Assembly: GCA_963576565.1 (NCBI GenBank)
Contig: OY755047.1
Coordinates: 10,681,764-10,745,763 of the forward strand
DNA from: Aspidapion aeneum
Lineage: Eukaryota; Arthropoda; Insecta; Coleoptera; Brentidae
Direction of reading: 5' to 3'
Length of the DNA stretch: 64,000 nt
How positions within the stretch are numbered: position 1 is the first letter of the stretch; the number at the start of each line of letters is the position of its first letter. Below are positions 52,461 to 62,010 of this stretch, piece by piece. Below the pieces are notes generated by a model. That model saw only the letters and a program-made list of their open reading frames with translations. It was not told the origin of the DNA and did not search any database. The translations under genes were made by a program, and so were the position numbers.

Positions 52461-53979
52461 CAGCGTGTCCCATTTTCGATGGGATTAAATGGGAAATTCG
52501 GTTATTATTAAAGATATCGATTTTCTGATTGCACCTTACCGTGCTCTTTTTTGGAGCCCTTAAAAATGGTGTAATCAGATTTTTGCTATACCCCGTGGTT
52601 TCGCTAATACAGGGAGTTTTGAAAAAATTGCATTTTAATTAATTCCTTGTATCTCGCTTATTTTGCAAGATATTTTTATTCTGTAAAAACCTTTCTGTGG
52701 CAACTTTTTTAGAGCAAAATAATGACGTTGTCAATTTTTAAAAATATTGTTTAGTTTTTGAGATATGGTATTTATCATAAAAAATTAAATACGGACCTGG
52801 ATTTGTTTTATTACTACTTTGATTAGTTCCATGCTATTATCACCTTAAAATGATAAAACTTTAATATTTTTTTGATTTAAGGTTAAAAAAGCTATTTAAT
52901 ATTTGAAAAAAAATTATAGTCCGAACCTGGAAATTTCCAACGTAATTATAAATTAAAAATTGCAAGACACACTAGTTGAACGATTTTTAGTTTATCTGTT
53001 TTGAAATGATAATTAAAAGATTTATAAATAAAGTAAAAAACGTTAAAAAGTTACAAAAATAATATCATACTAATTATTTGATAACCAAACAGCAGGTCGT
53101 GAAATTTACAAAACAAAAGCGTGGAATTGACATTGTCATTTTACTTGTCATTTTTGTAAATGGCTTACAATTATTTTAAACTGGCTACAAATCGACCATA
53201 TCTAGATTTTGAAAAATGTGATATGTTTGATTGCTTCATTCAAGCAACAAAATCCCAATATTTAAATGGCAGAAATATTTTTATGCAAAATGCGTTAAGA
53301 AAAATTACTCAAAAATGCCAACAATGTCTTCCACATAATGGTAATCAGAAAGATTAGTTATTTTATATAATTTGTTTTTTTTTGTATTTTTCGTAGACTT
53401 TGTTTCAAATAAATCTGTAAATTAACGTAAAACCATTTTAATATGCTAAGTATTGAAACAGTTAAACTAAAAATTGTTTAACTAGCAATTTTTAGTTTAT
53501 ATTTATGTTGGAAATATCCAGGTTCGGACTATTTTTTTTTTAATATTAAATTTTTTTTTACCTTAAAACAAAAAAATTTTAAATTTTTATTATTTTATGA
53601 TAATACTAGCATGAAACCAATCAAAAAAGTAATAAAAAAAATCCAGGTCCGTATTTAATTTTTTTATGATAAATACCAAAAACTAAACAATATTTTAAAA
53701 AATTGACAACGTCATTATTTTCTTCTAAAAAAGTTGCCATAACAATGTTTTTACAGAATAAAAGTATCTCGCAAAATAAGCGAGATACAAGGGATTATTA
53801 AAAATACAATTTTTTCAAAAACTCCCTGTATTAGCGAAACTACGTGGTATAGCAAAAATCTGATTACACCATTTTTAAGGGCTCAAAAAAAAAGAGCACG
53901 GTATGGTGCAATCAGAAAATCAATATCTTTAATAATAACCGAGTTTCCCATTTAATCCCATCGAAAATGGGACACGCTG
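52461..53979. mobile_element. long palindromic element 4 (1.52 kb, TA target)
   Basis: The left end CAGCGTGTCCCATTTTCGAT and the right end ATCGAAAATGGGACACGCTG are perfect complements, and the match continues through GGGATTAAATGGGA. TA flanks both ends (52459-52460, 53980-53981). The arms extend about 500 bp (GATTGCACCTTACCGTGCTC, CTGTATTAGCGAAACTACG on the right side, TTGCAAGATATTTTTATTCT, CCTGGAAATTTCCAACG). The loop of about 450 bp carries a 65-codon open frame. The site of insertion can be read from copy 2 of repeat P, where the equivalent stretch at 59818-59845 is uninterrupted. Confidence 0.88.
53160..53357 (+). CDS. hypothetical 65-codon frame in the loop of palindrome 4
   Basis: ATG at 53160 to TAG at 53355-53357. 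The predicted product is small, basic and Cys-containing (CDMFDCFIQATKSQYLNGRN, then KITQKCQQCLPHNGNQKD). I recognise no domain, signal peptide or membrane segment. It lies in the only non-palindromic part of the element, where a captured or residual coding piece would be expected to survive. The frame could equally be chance, since AT-rich sequence often holds frames this long. The function is unknown and I am not confident that it is translated. Confidence 0.2.
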   Translation: MAYNYFKLATNRPYLDFEKCDMFDCFIQATKSQYLNGRNIFMQNALRKITQKCQQCLPHNGNQKD

Positions 53980-54030
53980 TACAACTTTCGAGCTGCCTAC
54001 GGAAAAATACAAGAGAAACAAAATCCTTCT

Positions 54031-54461
54031 CTATCCGCTTAGCGGTTTCACCTATTTTTTCATTATTTTTGATTTAGTAGATTATTGTTAGGTTAAAATT
54101 ATAGCCTACTATATTTTTTAAGTTTTTTAAAAATATTTGAATAATTCATGCAATGGAGGATTTAGAACACATATCACACACCCGCTGAAAAAGAGTCACA
54201 ACTCAAAAATCGCCGTTATTGAGATAAACCTGCCGCCATCATCGAAATAACTTGTACTTTCCTCCATAAAAGCGTCACATTTATGTTTTGACAATTCACC
54301 GCGAAATGGCGATGTAACTCTTTTATTTTGTCCAGTTTAGCTGAGGATGCGTTCCTTTACAGTGTCACTTTTGACTTTATAACAGCGTGAACGTGGAGTT
54401 TCATCCTGAAAAGAGTCACATTTCGAGTTGTGAAGGCTTTCGTGTTTTTGTCTTTGTTTTA
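54031..54461. other. no gene seen
   Basis: Contains GAGTCACAACTCAAAAATCG and GAGTCACATTTCGAGTTGTG (about 54195 and 54412), a pair of related phrases. Otherwise featureless. Confidence 0.45.
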
Positions 54462-55511
54462 CTAAAAACGACAAAAATCATTTTTTCTGAAAAACGTCCT
54501 GCACCAATTACATTGAGTTAATAGGTTCCTGTTGATATAAAATAACATGTTAACTCGTAAGTTGTCATGTAAGTGAAAAATGAATCTCTCTAATGAACTA
54601 AATTCTTTAACAGCGATTTTCTCAAATCAATGTTTTTTGAGTTGTGACTATTTATTAGCGGGGGAGCGATATATTTTTTTTTAAATTCAATATTAAAGGT
54701 CAACATTTATTTTTAACAAAAATCGCTTTTCTCCATGTTTTTTTTTAATATTGCTCTTTTATGTGGAAGTAAGGTCCTTTAGGAGACGACCGAAGGCAAA
54801 TTTTTAAAAGCCATCGGACGGACTTTTGAACTTTTACTTTTGAAAAAGTTTTCTATTCAATAGACAGGAAAAAAATCGTATAAAAGCTTGAAATGGTTTT
54901 TTTAGCTGGTTTTAAACTCAAAGGTCACGGAGAAATTCTAAAGGGCTTAAGTGTTTTTTTAAGCGTGTTCCGAAGCAATTAAATTTCTAAAAACGACAAA
55001 AATCATTTTTTCTGAAAAACGTCCTGCACCAATTACATTGAGTTAATAGGTTCCTGTTGATATAAAATAACATGTTAACTCGTAAGTTGTCATGTAAGTG
55101 AAAAATGAATCTCTCTAATGAACTAAATTTTTTAACAGCGATTTTCTCAAATCAATGTTTTTTGAGTTGTGACTATTTTTTAGCGCGGGTGCGATATATT
55201 TTTTTTTAAATTCAATATTAAAGGTTAACATTTATTTTAAAAAAAAATAGCTTTTCTCCATGTTCTTTTTTTTAATATTGCTCTTTTATGTGGAAGTAAG
55301 GTCCTTTAGGAGACGACCGAAGGCAAATTTTTAAAAGCCATCGGACGGACTTTTAAACTTTTACATTTGAAAAAGTTTTCTATTCAATAGACAGGAAAAA
55401 AATCGTATAAAAGCTTGAAATGGTTTTTTTAGTTGGTTTTAAACTCAAAGGTCACGGAAAAATTCTAAAGGGCTTAAGTGTTTTTTTAAGCGTGTTCCGA
55501 AGCAATTAAAT
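54462..55511. repeat. two-copy tandem repeat, period 525 bp
   Basis: Copy 1 (54462-54986) and copy 2 (54987-55511) are nearly identical. Both start CTAAAAACGACAAAAATCAT and end GCGTGTTCCGAAGCAATTAA. Differences are scattered substitutions and small A/T-run length changes. No coding frame is supported. The period is close to that of the 7.4-kb satellite, but the sequences are unrelated. Confidence 0.92.
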
Positions 55512-55593
55512 TACTTAAAACAGCGTAAAAATTGACAGTATAATCTTTAAATAAAATAATATTGAAAAAATTCTCAATGCTAAATGATACTTT

Positions 55594-55862
55594 AAAGCTT
55601 AAGGTGTGGTTTTTTCGCATGTCTGTGAGTTTATCATGTTGTTACTCTGTGCGTTAGCCAATAAAATGTATAGTTTGTAAAATACAAATTTTCAATATTT
55701 GGAAATTTTGGACAGAATTCCTAAATTTGCTTTAAGATGGAGATGTTTTTTTCTCATCTTTATGGTCCTACCATACTGTAACTCGGTTCTTTTGTTAATA
55801 AAATGTATAGTTTTTGAAAAACGAATTTTCACAGTTTGACAATTTTGGACTTATGATATTCC
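55594..55862. repeat. two-copy diverged repeat, period ~136 bp
   Basis: AATAAAATGTATAGTTTxTxAAAxACxAATTTTCA followed by a GGAAATTTTGGAC-like phrase occurs at about 55661 and 55797, with similar upstream parts (GCTTAAGGTGTGG and GCTTTAAGATGGAG). The copies are clearly diverged. Confidence 0.65.
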
Positions 55863-55992
55863 GTGGCTCACACCCCGCTGACTCGACATAAAAAGTTGAG
55901 AAGGCGAAAAGAATGCAATATGCATTGACCCGATCTGAGGAACAAACTATATCACGGTCAAGGGTACTCTGGTAGTTTCTTTTGTATTTGTA

Positions 55993-57014
55993 CACTGAAA
56001 AAACAGATCTTTGGGTCAAATGCATAATGCATTTGATATATTGTCAGGAATGCAAATAACCCCTGACTGTGCCACTGTACGAAACCATCTTGGAAAAGCG
56101 ACAAACACAATTATGGTTCTGTTAAGATGAGAAAGTGGTTCCGCCTCCCTCCAAAATAGAAAACATTTGGTTGCCGCCTACCACACAGCAGATGGTTATG
56201 GCGAGAAAAACTATTGAAAAGTCTAGAGTGGGAGTCGTAATGGTTGAGCGTGGGGATACAGCAAGTAGCGAGAGGGTTTTCCCTTTAAAGTGATTGGACT
56301 TGGAAAAACTGTGAGATAAGAAAATGTTGTCTATAAAATGTATTTTATCTCTGTTTTTGTTCAGCTTATCTTGTTTAGCTCATTAGCTAGAATGTAAAGT
56401 AAATTCTAGGATTATCAGCAACGCCACTGACTTGGTTCTTCCAAGCTCTTCAAAGAGGGGATAATGGATTATTTAGGTACAACCAACCCTTTATAAAAAC
56501 CCAAACTTTGAGAAGACTAGTCGGTAGTTACATTCTAAGTTTTGTTGAATTTAACTAAAACCTCTAAAATTAATTGTCAGTAAAGAAACATAAGATTTTT
56601 ATATTTAAAGAATATTTTGAAGTTTGTTATGTTGGTAAGTTAAAGTTTTATTTTAATATTTTGGGTCTTGTTTGTTTTATAGGTCATAAGAAAAGTCTTG
56701 TAACAATTTGCAAATTGCAACAGAGTTTTATTTTGCATTCATTAAAGTTTGTAACGTTTTTAAAACTGTTTCATATTTATTTTATTCACATAAGAGATCT
56801 ACTACGGTACCCTCGTTTAAGGGTTCGATTTAAAATAAAATCCTACCCGACAATATGCCAAATGACTGCTGATTTTGAACTGAGAACACAATGGTTTTAG
56901 AAAAAGACAATTCTTTGGAAAGAAGAGCCATTCTCTTATCTAAATTACTTATGTTTTGCACTCAAAACCATGGTGTGCATTATGCATTTGCCCCAATGAT
57001 TTGTTTTATCGGTG
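55993..57014. mobile_element. 1.0-kb TA-targeting element with ~38-bp inverted ends
   Basis: The left end CACTGAAAAAACAGATCTTT...GTCAAATGCATAATGC pairs with the right end GCATTATGCATTTGCC...ATGATTTGTTTTATCGGTG, with about eight mismatches over 38 bp. TA lies outside both ends (55991-55992, 57015-57016). Copy 1 of repeat P gives the empty site. Several open frames occur inside (for example 108 codons at 56574), but none shows a domain, so it is treated as non-autonomous. Confidence 0.85.
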
Positions 57015-57584
57015 TAGATGTCGCCACTTATGGGAAAGCATTCCGTATCGCAGGCATTATTTATTTATCTTTCTTACCAATATCGTAAGATGAGTTTCAT
57101 ATACCTTTCTTTAGCTTGACAAAAGCGTCACATTGACCATGTAGTGTTCTGAAGAGTCCCTTAAGGACAAAACAGTTAGAGGAAAGTCGTCTAATTTTGG
57201 ATAGTTGCCTAATTTTGGATACCGCATTATCTCAAAATCCGTTTACAGTTTTCTTCAATTCAAACCACAAAACGAAGCGTCTCTAACATAAAATGATTCT
57301 CTGTAAAGCGCATAGTTCGACTGTTCACCCCTAGGTGGTGCCATAAGCTTATGTGTTTAATTGTGAAAACGAGTTTTTAGTTGCTTCACGTGTAAACCGT
57401 TATTTAAGTACTTAACCTAGGAAAGTGTAATTTGGCAAGGATGTACAAGAGTAGTTGTGGAACAAGACTATGTATTTGAAATAAGAATTTCTCTCACGGA
57501 CTTCTTGATATTTGTCACATAACCTAGAATATAATGGTTGCCTAATTTTGGATAGGAAGGTATATCTGTACTGGAAATTTTTCA

Positions 57585-57662
57585 GATGACCAGCGTGGAG
57601 TAACCTGGATACAGTGTTCACTTTGCTTTCGATGGGCACACGAAGATCGTGCTCGTAGTGAG
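57585..57662 (+). pseudogene. transposase C-terminal zinc-binding motif fragment
   Basis: The plus-strand frame reads DDQRGVTWIQCSLCFRWAHE followed by DRARSE. W-x-Q-C-x2-C-x3-W-x-H-E is the PHD-like C-terminal motif found in many insect pogo/jerky-type DDE transposases, where a Cys normally follows HED. Here that residue is Arg. No stop lies in this piece, and the frame is cut by the nested insertion at 57676. The 94-codon minus-strand frame over the same DNA is a shadow. The family assignment rests on this motif plus the TA target. Confidence 0.65.
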
Positions 57663-57675
57663 AAAACAAAAGCTT

Positions 57676-59510
57676 CCCAAGTAACATTATTACCACTCAA
57701 GGTTTTATCAATTTGGTTCCTAGGTTATTTAGAGGGTGCTGTTATGGGGTTTAGGATCAATTTAGCTACATAAAGGTAATTTATATTGCCAATTACCTAA
57801 AGGGGTGTTATACAACCAAAAAGTGATTTATAAAGGGAGTATAATAAAACTGATATTCCTTCTGTTCCCTTTAGATACTTTTGGTTTTATTGATTTCTGA
57901 TTTATAAAGATGGTCTTATAAAACCATTTTACCTAAAGTTTTTAAAAAGAAATAAATATAAACTTTGGTCATTTAGTTTTTTTCACTACTTTAGGTCATC
58001 ACAAAAGTGTTTTATAATAGAGTTAAAAGGTTATTTTATATCCTTTTGTTTTTATAGTTACTAGTAGTTTAAAAGTAAAAGTTTTTAAGAGTGGTAAATA
58101 TAAACTTTAGACTTTTGGTTTTTGCCATTACTTTTAGGCATTTTAAAAAGGTTTTATAGGAAGGCTTAAAGGTAAACTTAATTCTTTTGTATTTATATAG
58201 TTACCTATAGCTGTATATTAAATATTATTTAAATAGGCTGCCATATAAAACCTTGTTTCCTTTTAACAGAAGTAAGTAAATACTCGTGATTTATTTTTTT
58301 TAGGTATTTCTTGTAAAAATAATAGATATACCTAGGTACAGATTGGTACCTACCTATTGCAAGATTGATTATTTAAAGCCCAATAATTAATAATTGTTGA
58401 GTTTCCGTCCTCCTGGGTAGGACACCCAGGCCTAGATAAGGCCTGTTTAGACGGCCAATATAAGAGGTTGCCCTCCAATCTGCAGACACAACGAATATCT
58501 TTACACTGGCCCTCTCGATTGTGTCGAAATTGCACGATAAAAAACATTTAATAGTGTTGAATTATACGCTTTTAATCACTTTATAAACAAATACAAAGAA
58601 TTTAAGTGAGGTTATGTTGACTATGTTTACATTGTTTTTTTTTGTTAGTTTCATAAGGGCACTCAAAAATCCTTGTTGCGATACAGTAACAAATAAAACC
58701 AAGTGACCACTATAAAACCATAATGGCGTATATAAATTTATTTAAAAAATATTGTAAAGAGAAAATATTTATCTAGTCGTTTTAGCAGTGTTCTTTTAAC
58801 AATAATTTTACTTTAATTTTGATTTATGTAAACCAAACAGACTTTTTTAATGGTGAATAGTGTAAATGATTTTTTTATTTATTTTAAGTATTTGTTATTT
58901 TGTTATCAAAAAACTATTAAAAAGCATTCTTGAGCTGGCGCGCTTGTTTTGAGAGCTTTTTAGATACGACTTTATCAGAAAAATAAATCTGGCAGGCAAT
59001 TTGATCATCAACAAAACGACAAACTCGGTATATTTTTACGTGATAAAATAATTTTGGGACTGACATTTTTTGCAATTTTGTGACCTAAATTATTTTATAT
59101 AGCCATTGTGAATCTAAAATATCGCCATAGCTTTTATAGGAAAACTTTTTTAAAGGTATTATGGTATTCAACAGAATCGCCAGGATACCAAATTACCAAA
59201 TCTAGTTTTATAATAGAATAGAGGACGTTTCTGAGTTGCTTTTAGAACGTGGCATAATAGCTTTAGGCTCTAAAAGGTTCTATACTGGTGGAACCGCTAG
59301 AGGGCGAAGTTGGAGTTTATTTCTTATGGTTTTATAGTGAGTTTAATACATAGGTTGCCACCACCAATTGGGGAGTCCCATTTAGGAGGTCTAAGCGGTA
59401 TATAAGGGTAATGGGAACGTGCTAGCGACCAAACATTGAAACTAATGGTTTTAAGGAAAGGCGCTGGCAACCTTTTAGCTTCTGCTATAAATAAAGAAAT
59501 GTTACTTGGG
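57676..59510. mobile_element. 1.8-kb element nested in the pogo-like relic
   Basis: CCCAAGTAACATT at the left and AATGTTACTTGGG at the right are perfect 13-bp complements. On both sides the enclosing transposon sequence resumes. TT lies at each border, too short to call a target duplication. The interior is rich in AGGTTTTAT- and AAAAGGTTTTATA-like phrases and includes a 14-bp imperfect palindrome near 58410-58432 (TCCTGGGTAGGACACCCAGG). No coding region is recognised. The superfamily is undetermined. Confidence 0.65.
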
Positions 59511-59885
59511 TTATGTGTTTGACATATGCTTTGAAAAATAAGTTCCAAATTTTGGATAGGGTATCCAATTTTGGGAACCCGATTTTTAAATTTGAAAAAG
59601 TGCTTTGTTTTACTTTGGTCGAATTTTTGTATTTTTTAGGGTTGAAATTCATATTTTTGTGAGCGTACCCTGTTTTTAATGACGTAACAACATATTTTAG
59701 GAACCGAAGAATTAAAAAAATATGTTTTCGTCACACAAAAAAAGTTAAAATAAAAAAACTATTCAAAATTAGGCGACCTTCCTCTAACTGTCAACACTTA
59801 ATAGGTGTCCATTAAATCTTGAACCACCGTGGATGTTCAGCTTTCGAGCTGCCCACGGAAAAATACCAGAGATACAAAATCTTTC

Positions 59886-60174
59886 TAGCCACGAAAAGTT
59901 GTTGTTTTCTTTATGTAAGGGCACTAAACTTTACGTTTAACTATATAATTTGAGCGTGTTAAAGTCATCTGAACAATTTAGTCTCACGATGGAAATGGCC
60001 GTTTGGGAAAGTCAACACACAAGAGTAAAGTTGGTCAGTTTAGCTTAGGAACCCATTAGAATACATTTGCATCCATTTTCTCCAGAACTATGTCGAGTTT
60101 CGAGTCAGGTTTGTTGTAGGATTGGGCTAGATCGAATTTTACAACTCAACTATTAAGCTTCATGCAGAAAGATA
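59886..60174. other. no gene seen
   Basis: Spacer between repeat P copy 2 and the Jockey-like fragment. No feature was recognised. Confidence 0.45.
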
Positions 60175-61335
60175 AACAAAATTTCGAAGAGGGATTTTAA
60201 GGTCCCGATGAAGGTCACTATTTCGAACGTACCAAGGTGCAGTCACAATGTTTCTTAACACTTTATTGTGAAATCTCTGTAAAACTAGAATGCTACTCTC
60301 TTTGGTACAACCCCATAGTTAAATACCATATGTTCATACCGGTTTCAGTATTTGTCTTTGAAGCAGTAACTTATTATGAATTGTTAAATTGGACTTCTTT
60401 CCTACGCAGTTCATTTTTCAATACCTTACCTCAAGGTCTTTTTTTTCTAAACATGTGCTTTCCAGCGCAATTTGGCATCAAGTGTTATACCGAGATATTT
60501 TGCCTGATTTGAATATGGTACGGGAATGTTGTTAATTGTTATTTGTATGTGATTTACATTTTTGTTAGTAAAATCAACATGAATTGATTTGGTTTAATAT
60601 AATTTTATTCGCTACTTTGTGGTGCAACTGTGACCTATGGTGATTGCATCCTGAAGTTTTTCTATGAATTCTTCAGTAGATTTTTCTACCGTCAATAAAC
60701 CAATATCATCGGCACATGTTGCTAAGTGACAATTTTCTAGTTTTGGGATATCGGAAGTGAATAATAGTGATAAATAAGGGCCTAGTACGCTACCCTGGGG
60801 CATGCCCGCTTGAATTTCTCATAAATTTGAGTATAAATCTTCCTGTTTTACTCTGAAATGTCTATCAGATATGTATGATTCCAAAATATCAGGATATTGT
60901 TTTGGCAGAATTTCATGACGTTCATTTAAAAAAAAAACTTTTATTTGGTGCTTAATGGGGCTGAAATGTTTTTTCTGAATGACATGAGAAAACGTCTACT
61001 TTTTCTTCGTTACTCCTTGCCCACTGGTCGTTTGATTTTCGTATTGGTCAAATTTGGGTAATTGGTCATTTAAAATCTTTGGTTCTTTCTAAAAGGAATA
61101 CTCGGTATTTTTATTATCTGTTCATTAAGAAAATTTTTAATAGTAATTTTTTATTACTAGCATTTATCGCATTAAACAATGCGTCGTTTTGTTGAGATTT
61201 GTTTTATAGCGAGAATCAGGGCTGTGCTGCCACTTCTCAGTTTCCTTTTTTCCAATATAAGGTCTCCAATTTTCTTTGGTTAGTTTTTCCCTTAAAATTT
61301 CTCTTGGGTTTTGAACTGTTTTCCCAACCTGCATG
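60175..61335 (-). pseudogene. Jockey-like LINE fragment J1 (minus strand)
   Basis: Read on the minus strand from high to low coordinates: a degraded endonuclease-RT linker (about 61330-60950), an internal deletion, then RT pieces QYPDILESYISDRHFRVKQE, MPQGSVLGPYLSLLFTSDIP (motif B), NCHLATCADDIGLLTVEKST (motif C as CADD), KLNQIKSIHVDFTNKNV, ITINNIPVPYSNQAKYLGIT, LDAKLRWKAHV, LLLQRQILKPV and KVLRNIVTAPWYVRNSDLHR. The order and wording match the Jockey clade, where this follows an apurinic endonuclease. Stops and frameshifts occur throughout the C-terminal half. The plus-strand frame at 60237-60512 is a shadow of this region. Confidence 0.85.
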
Positions 61336-61344
61336 TTGAATATT

Positions 61345-62010
61345 TTTTGAATTTCTCACAAATTTGTGTATGAATCTTCCTGCTTTACTCAGAAATGTCT
61401 ATCTATGTATGTATGATTCCAAAATATCAGAGTATTTTTTGGCACAATTTGATGGGTTCATATAAATTAATGCTTTTATTTGATGCTTCATACACTGAAA
61501 TGGTTTTTCTAAATGACTTGCGAAAACATCTGCTTTTTCCTAGTTACTCCTTGCCCACTCGTCGTTGGATTTTCGTATTGGTGGAATTTGGGTAATTGGT
61601 CTTTTAAAATTGTTGTTTTCCAAAGGGAATATTCGGTATTTTTATTATCTGTAAGTTCATTAAGAAAACCGTTAATAGATTTATTTTTTATAACTAGAAT
61701 TTCTCGCCTTAAAGGCTGCGTCATGTTGTTGAGATTTGTTTTATCGCGAGGATCCCGGCTTTAGTCACTTTCTTCTTAGTTTCATTTTTTCCAATATAAG
61801 GCCTCTTATTTCCTTTGGCTAGTTTTTCCCTTAAAAATTCTTTTTGGTTTTGGACGGTTTAGCAAAATACTTAATTTCTTTATCAATTTGTTGTGTCGTT
61901 TGCAATGGTACTCATAGGTTTATTTTTTCTGCCAGACTGTTTAAATCTAATCCAGTCGGTCAGTTTATTAACTAATGAGATATTTGCTTCTTTCTTTATT
62001 ATATTTTTAC
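61345..62010 (-). pseudogene. Jockey-like LINE fragment J2 (minus strand)
   Basis: A second copy of the J1 upstream part. The minus strand gives LVNKLTDWIRFKQ-like (about 61945), then SINGFLNELTDNKNTEYSLW, KTTILKDQLPKFHQYENPTT and VTRKKQMFSQV (61509-61724 frame). It then jumps over the RT fingers to DILESYI and a broken RFIHKFVRNS end near 61345. The plus-strand sequence of 61345-61870 aligns with 60830-61330 throughout, including the position of the internal deletion. It is followed immediately by J1, in the same orientation. Confidence 0.78.

Larger units (their letters stand above)
52189..54030. repeat. host repeat P, copy 1, split by a palindromic insertion
   Basis: 52189-52460 and 53980-54030 together match 55932-59885 after removal of insertions there. 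The diagnostic phrases are TAGTTTCTTTTGTATTTGTA, GATGTCGCC, TATCGCAGGCATTA, GAAGAGTCCCTTAAGGAC, CTGTCAACACTT, ATCTTGAACC and CTTTCGAGCTGCC. The uninterrupted repeat would be about 320 bp. Its two ends resemble each other in inverted orientation (TTTCTTTTGTATTTGTA, and the complement of ACGGAAAAATACAAGAGAAA), so P may itself be a MITE. Confidence 0.8.
57179..59784 (+). mobile_element. 2.6-kb pogo/jerky-like DNA transposon relic, TA target
   Basis: The left end GAGGAAAGTCGTCTAATTTT and the complement of the right end (AAAATTAGGCGACCTTCCTC) match at 18 of 20 positions. TA flanks both sides (57177-57178, 59785-59786), and copy 1 of repeat P has the uninterrupted ACAGTTAACTGTC. The phrase CCTAATTTTGGATA recurs at 57218 and 57541, and as variants near 59548-59575, acting as subterminal repeats. 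A C-terminal cysteine/histidine motif of a transposase survives at 57585-57662. A second element is inserted at 57676, so the original transposon was about 0.8 kb shorter than a full-length relative and probably internally deleted before that. Confidence 0.8.
55932..59885. repeat. host repeat P, copy 2, split by two TA-flanked insertions
   Basis: Three pieces (55932-55992, 57015-57178 and 59785-59885) together match copy 1 of repeat P. The first break falls at TTTGTA|GATGTCGCC and the second at ACAGTTA|ACTGTC, both uninterrupted in copy 1. In each case removing the insertion and one TA restores the sequence seen in copy 1. The right end reads CTTTCGAGCTGCCCACGGAA and continues to about 59885. 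Confidence 0.8.

Noticed and set aside
57412..57696. 94-codon minus-strand frame
   Set aside because: It is antisense to the transposase tail motif and runs across the nested insertion border at 57676.
60237..60512. 91-codon plus-strand frame
   Set aside because: It is antisense to the Jockey-like J1 C-terminal region.
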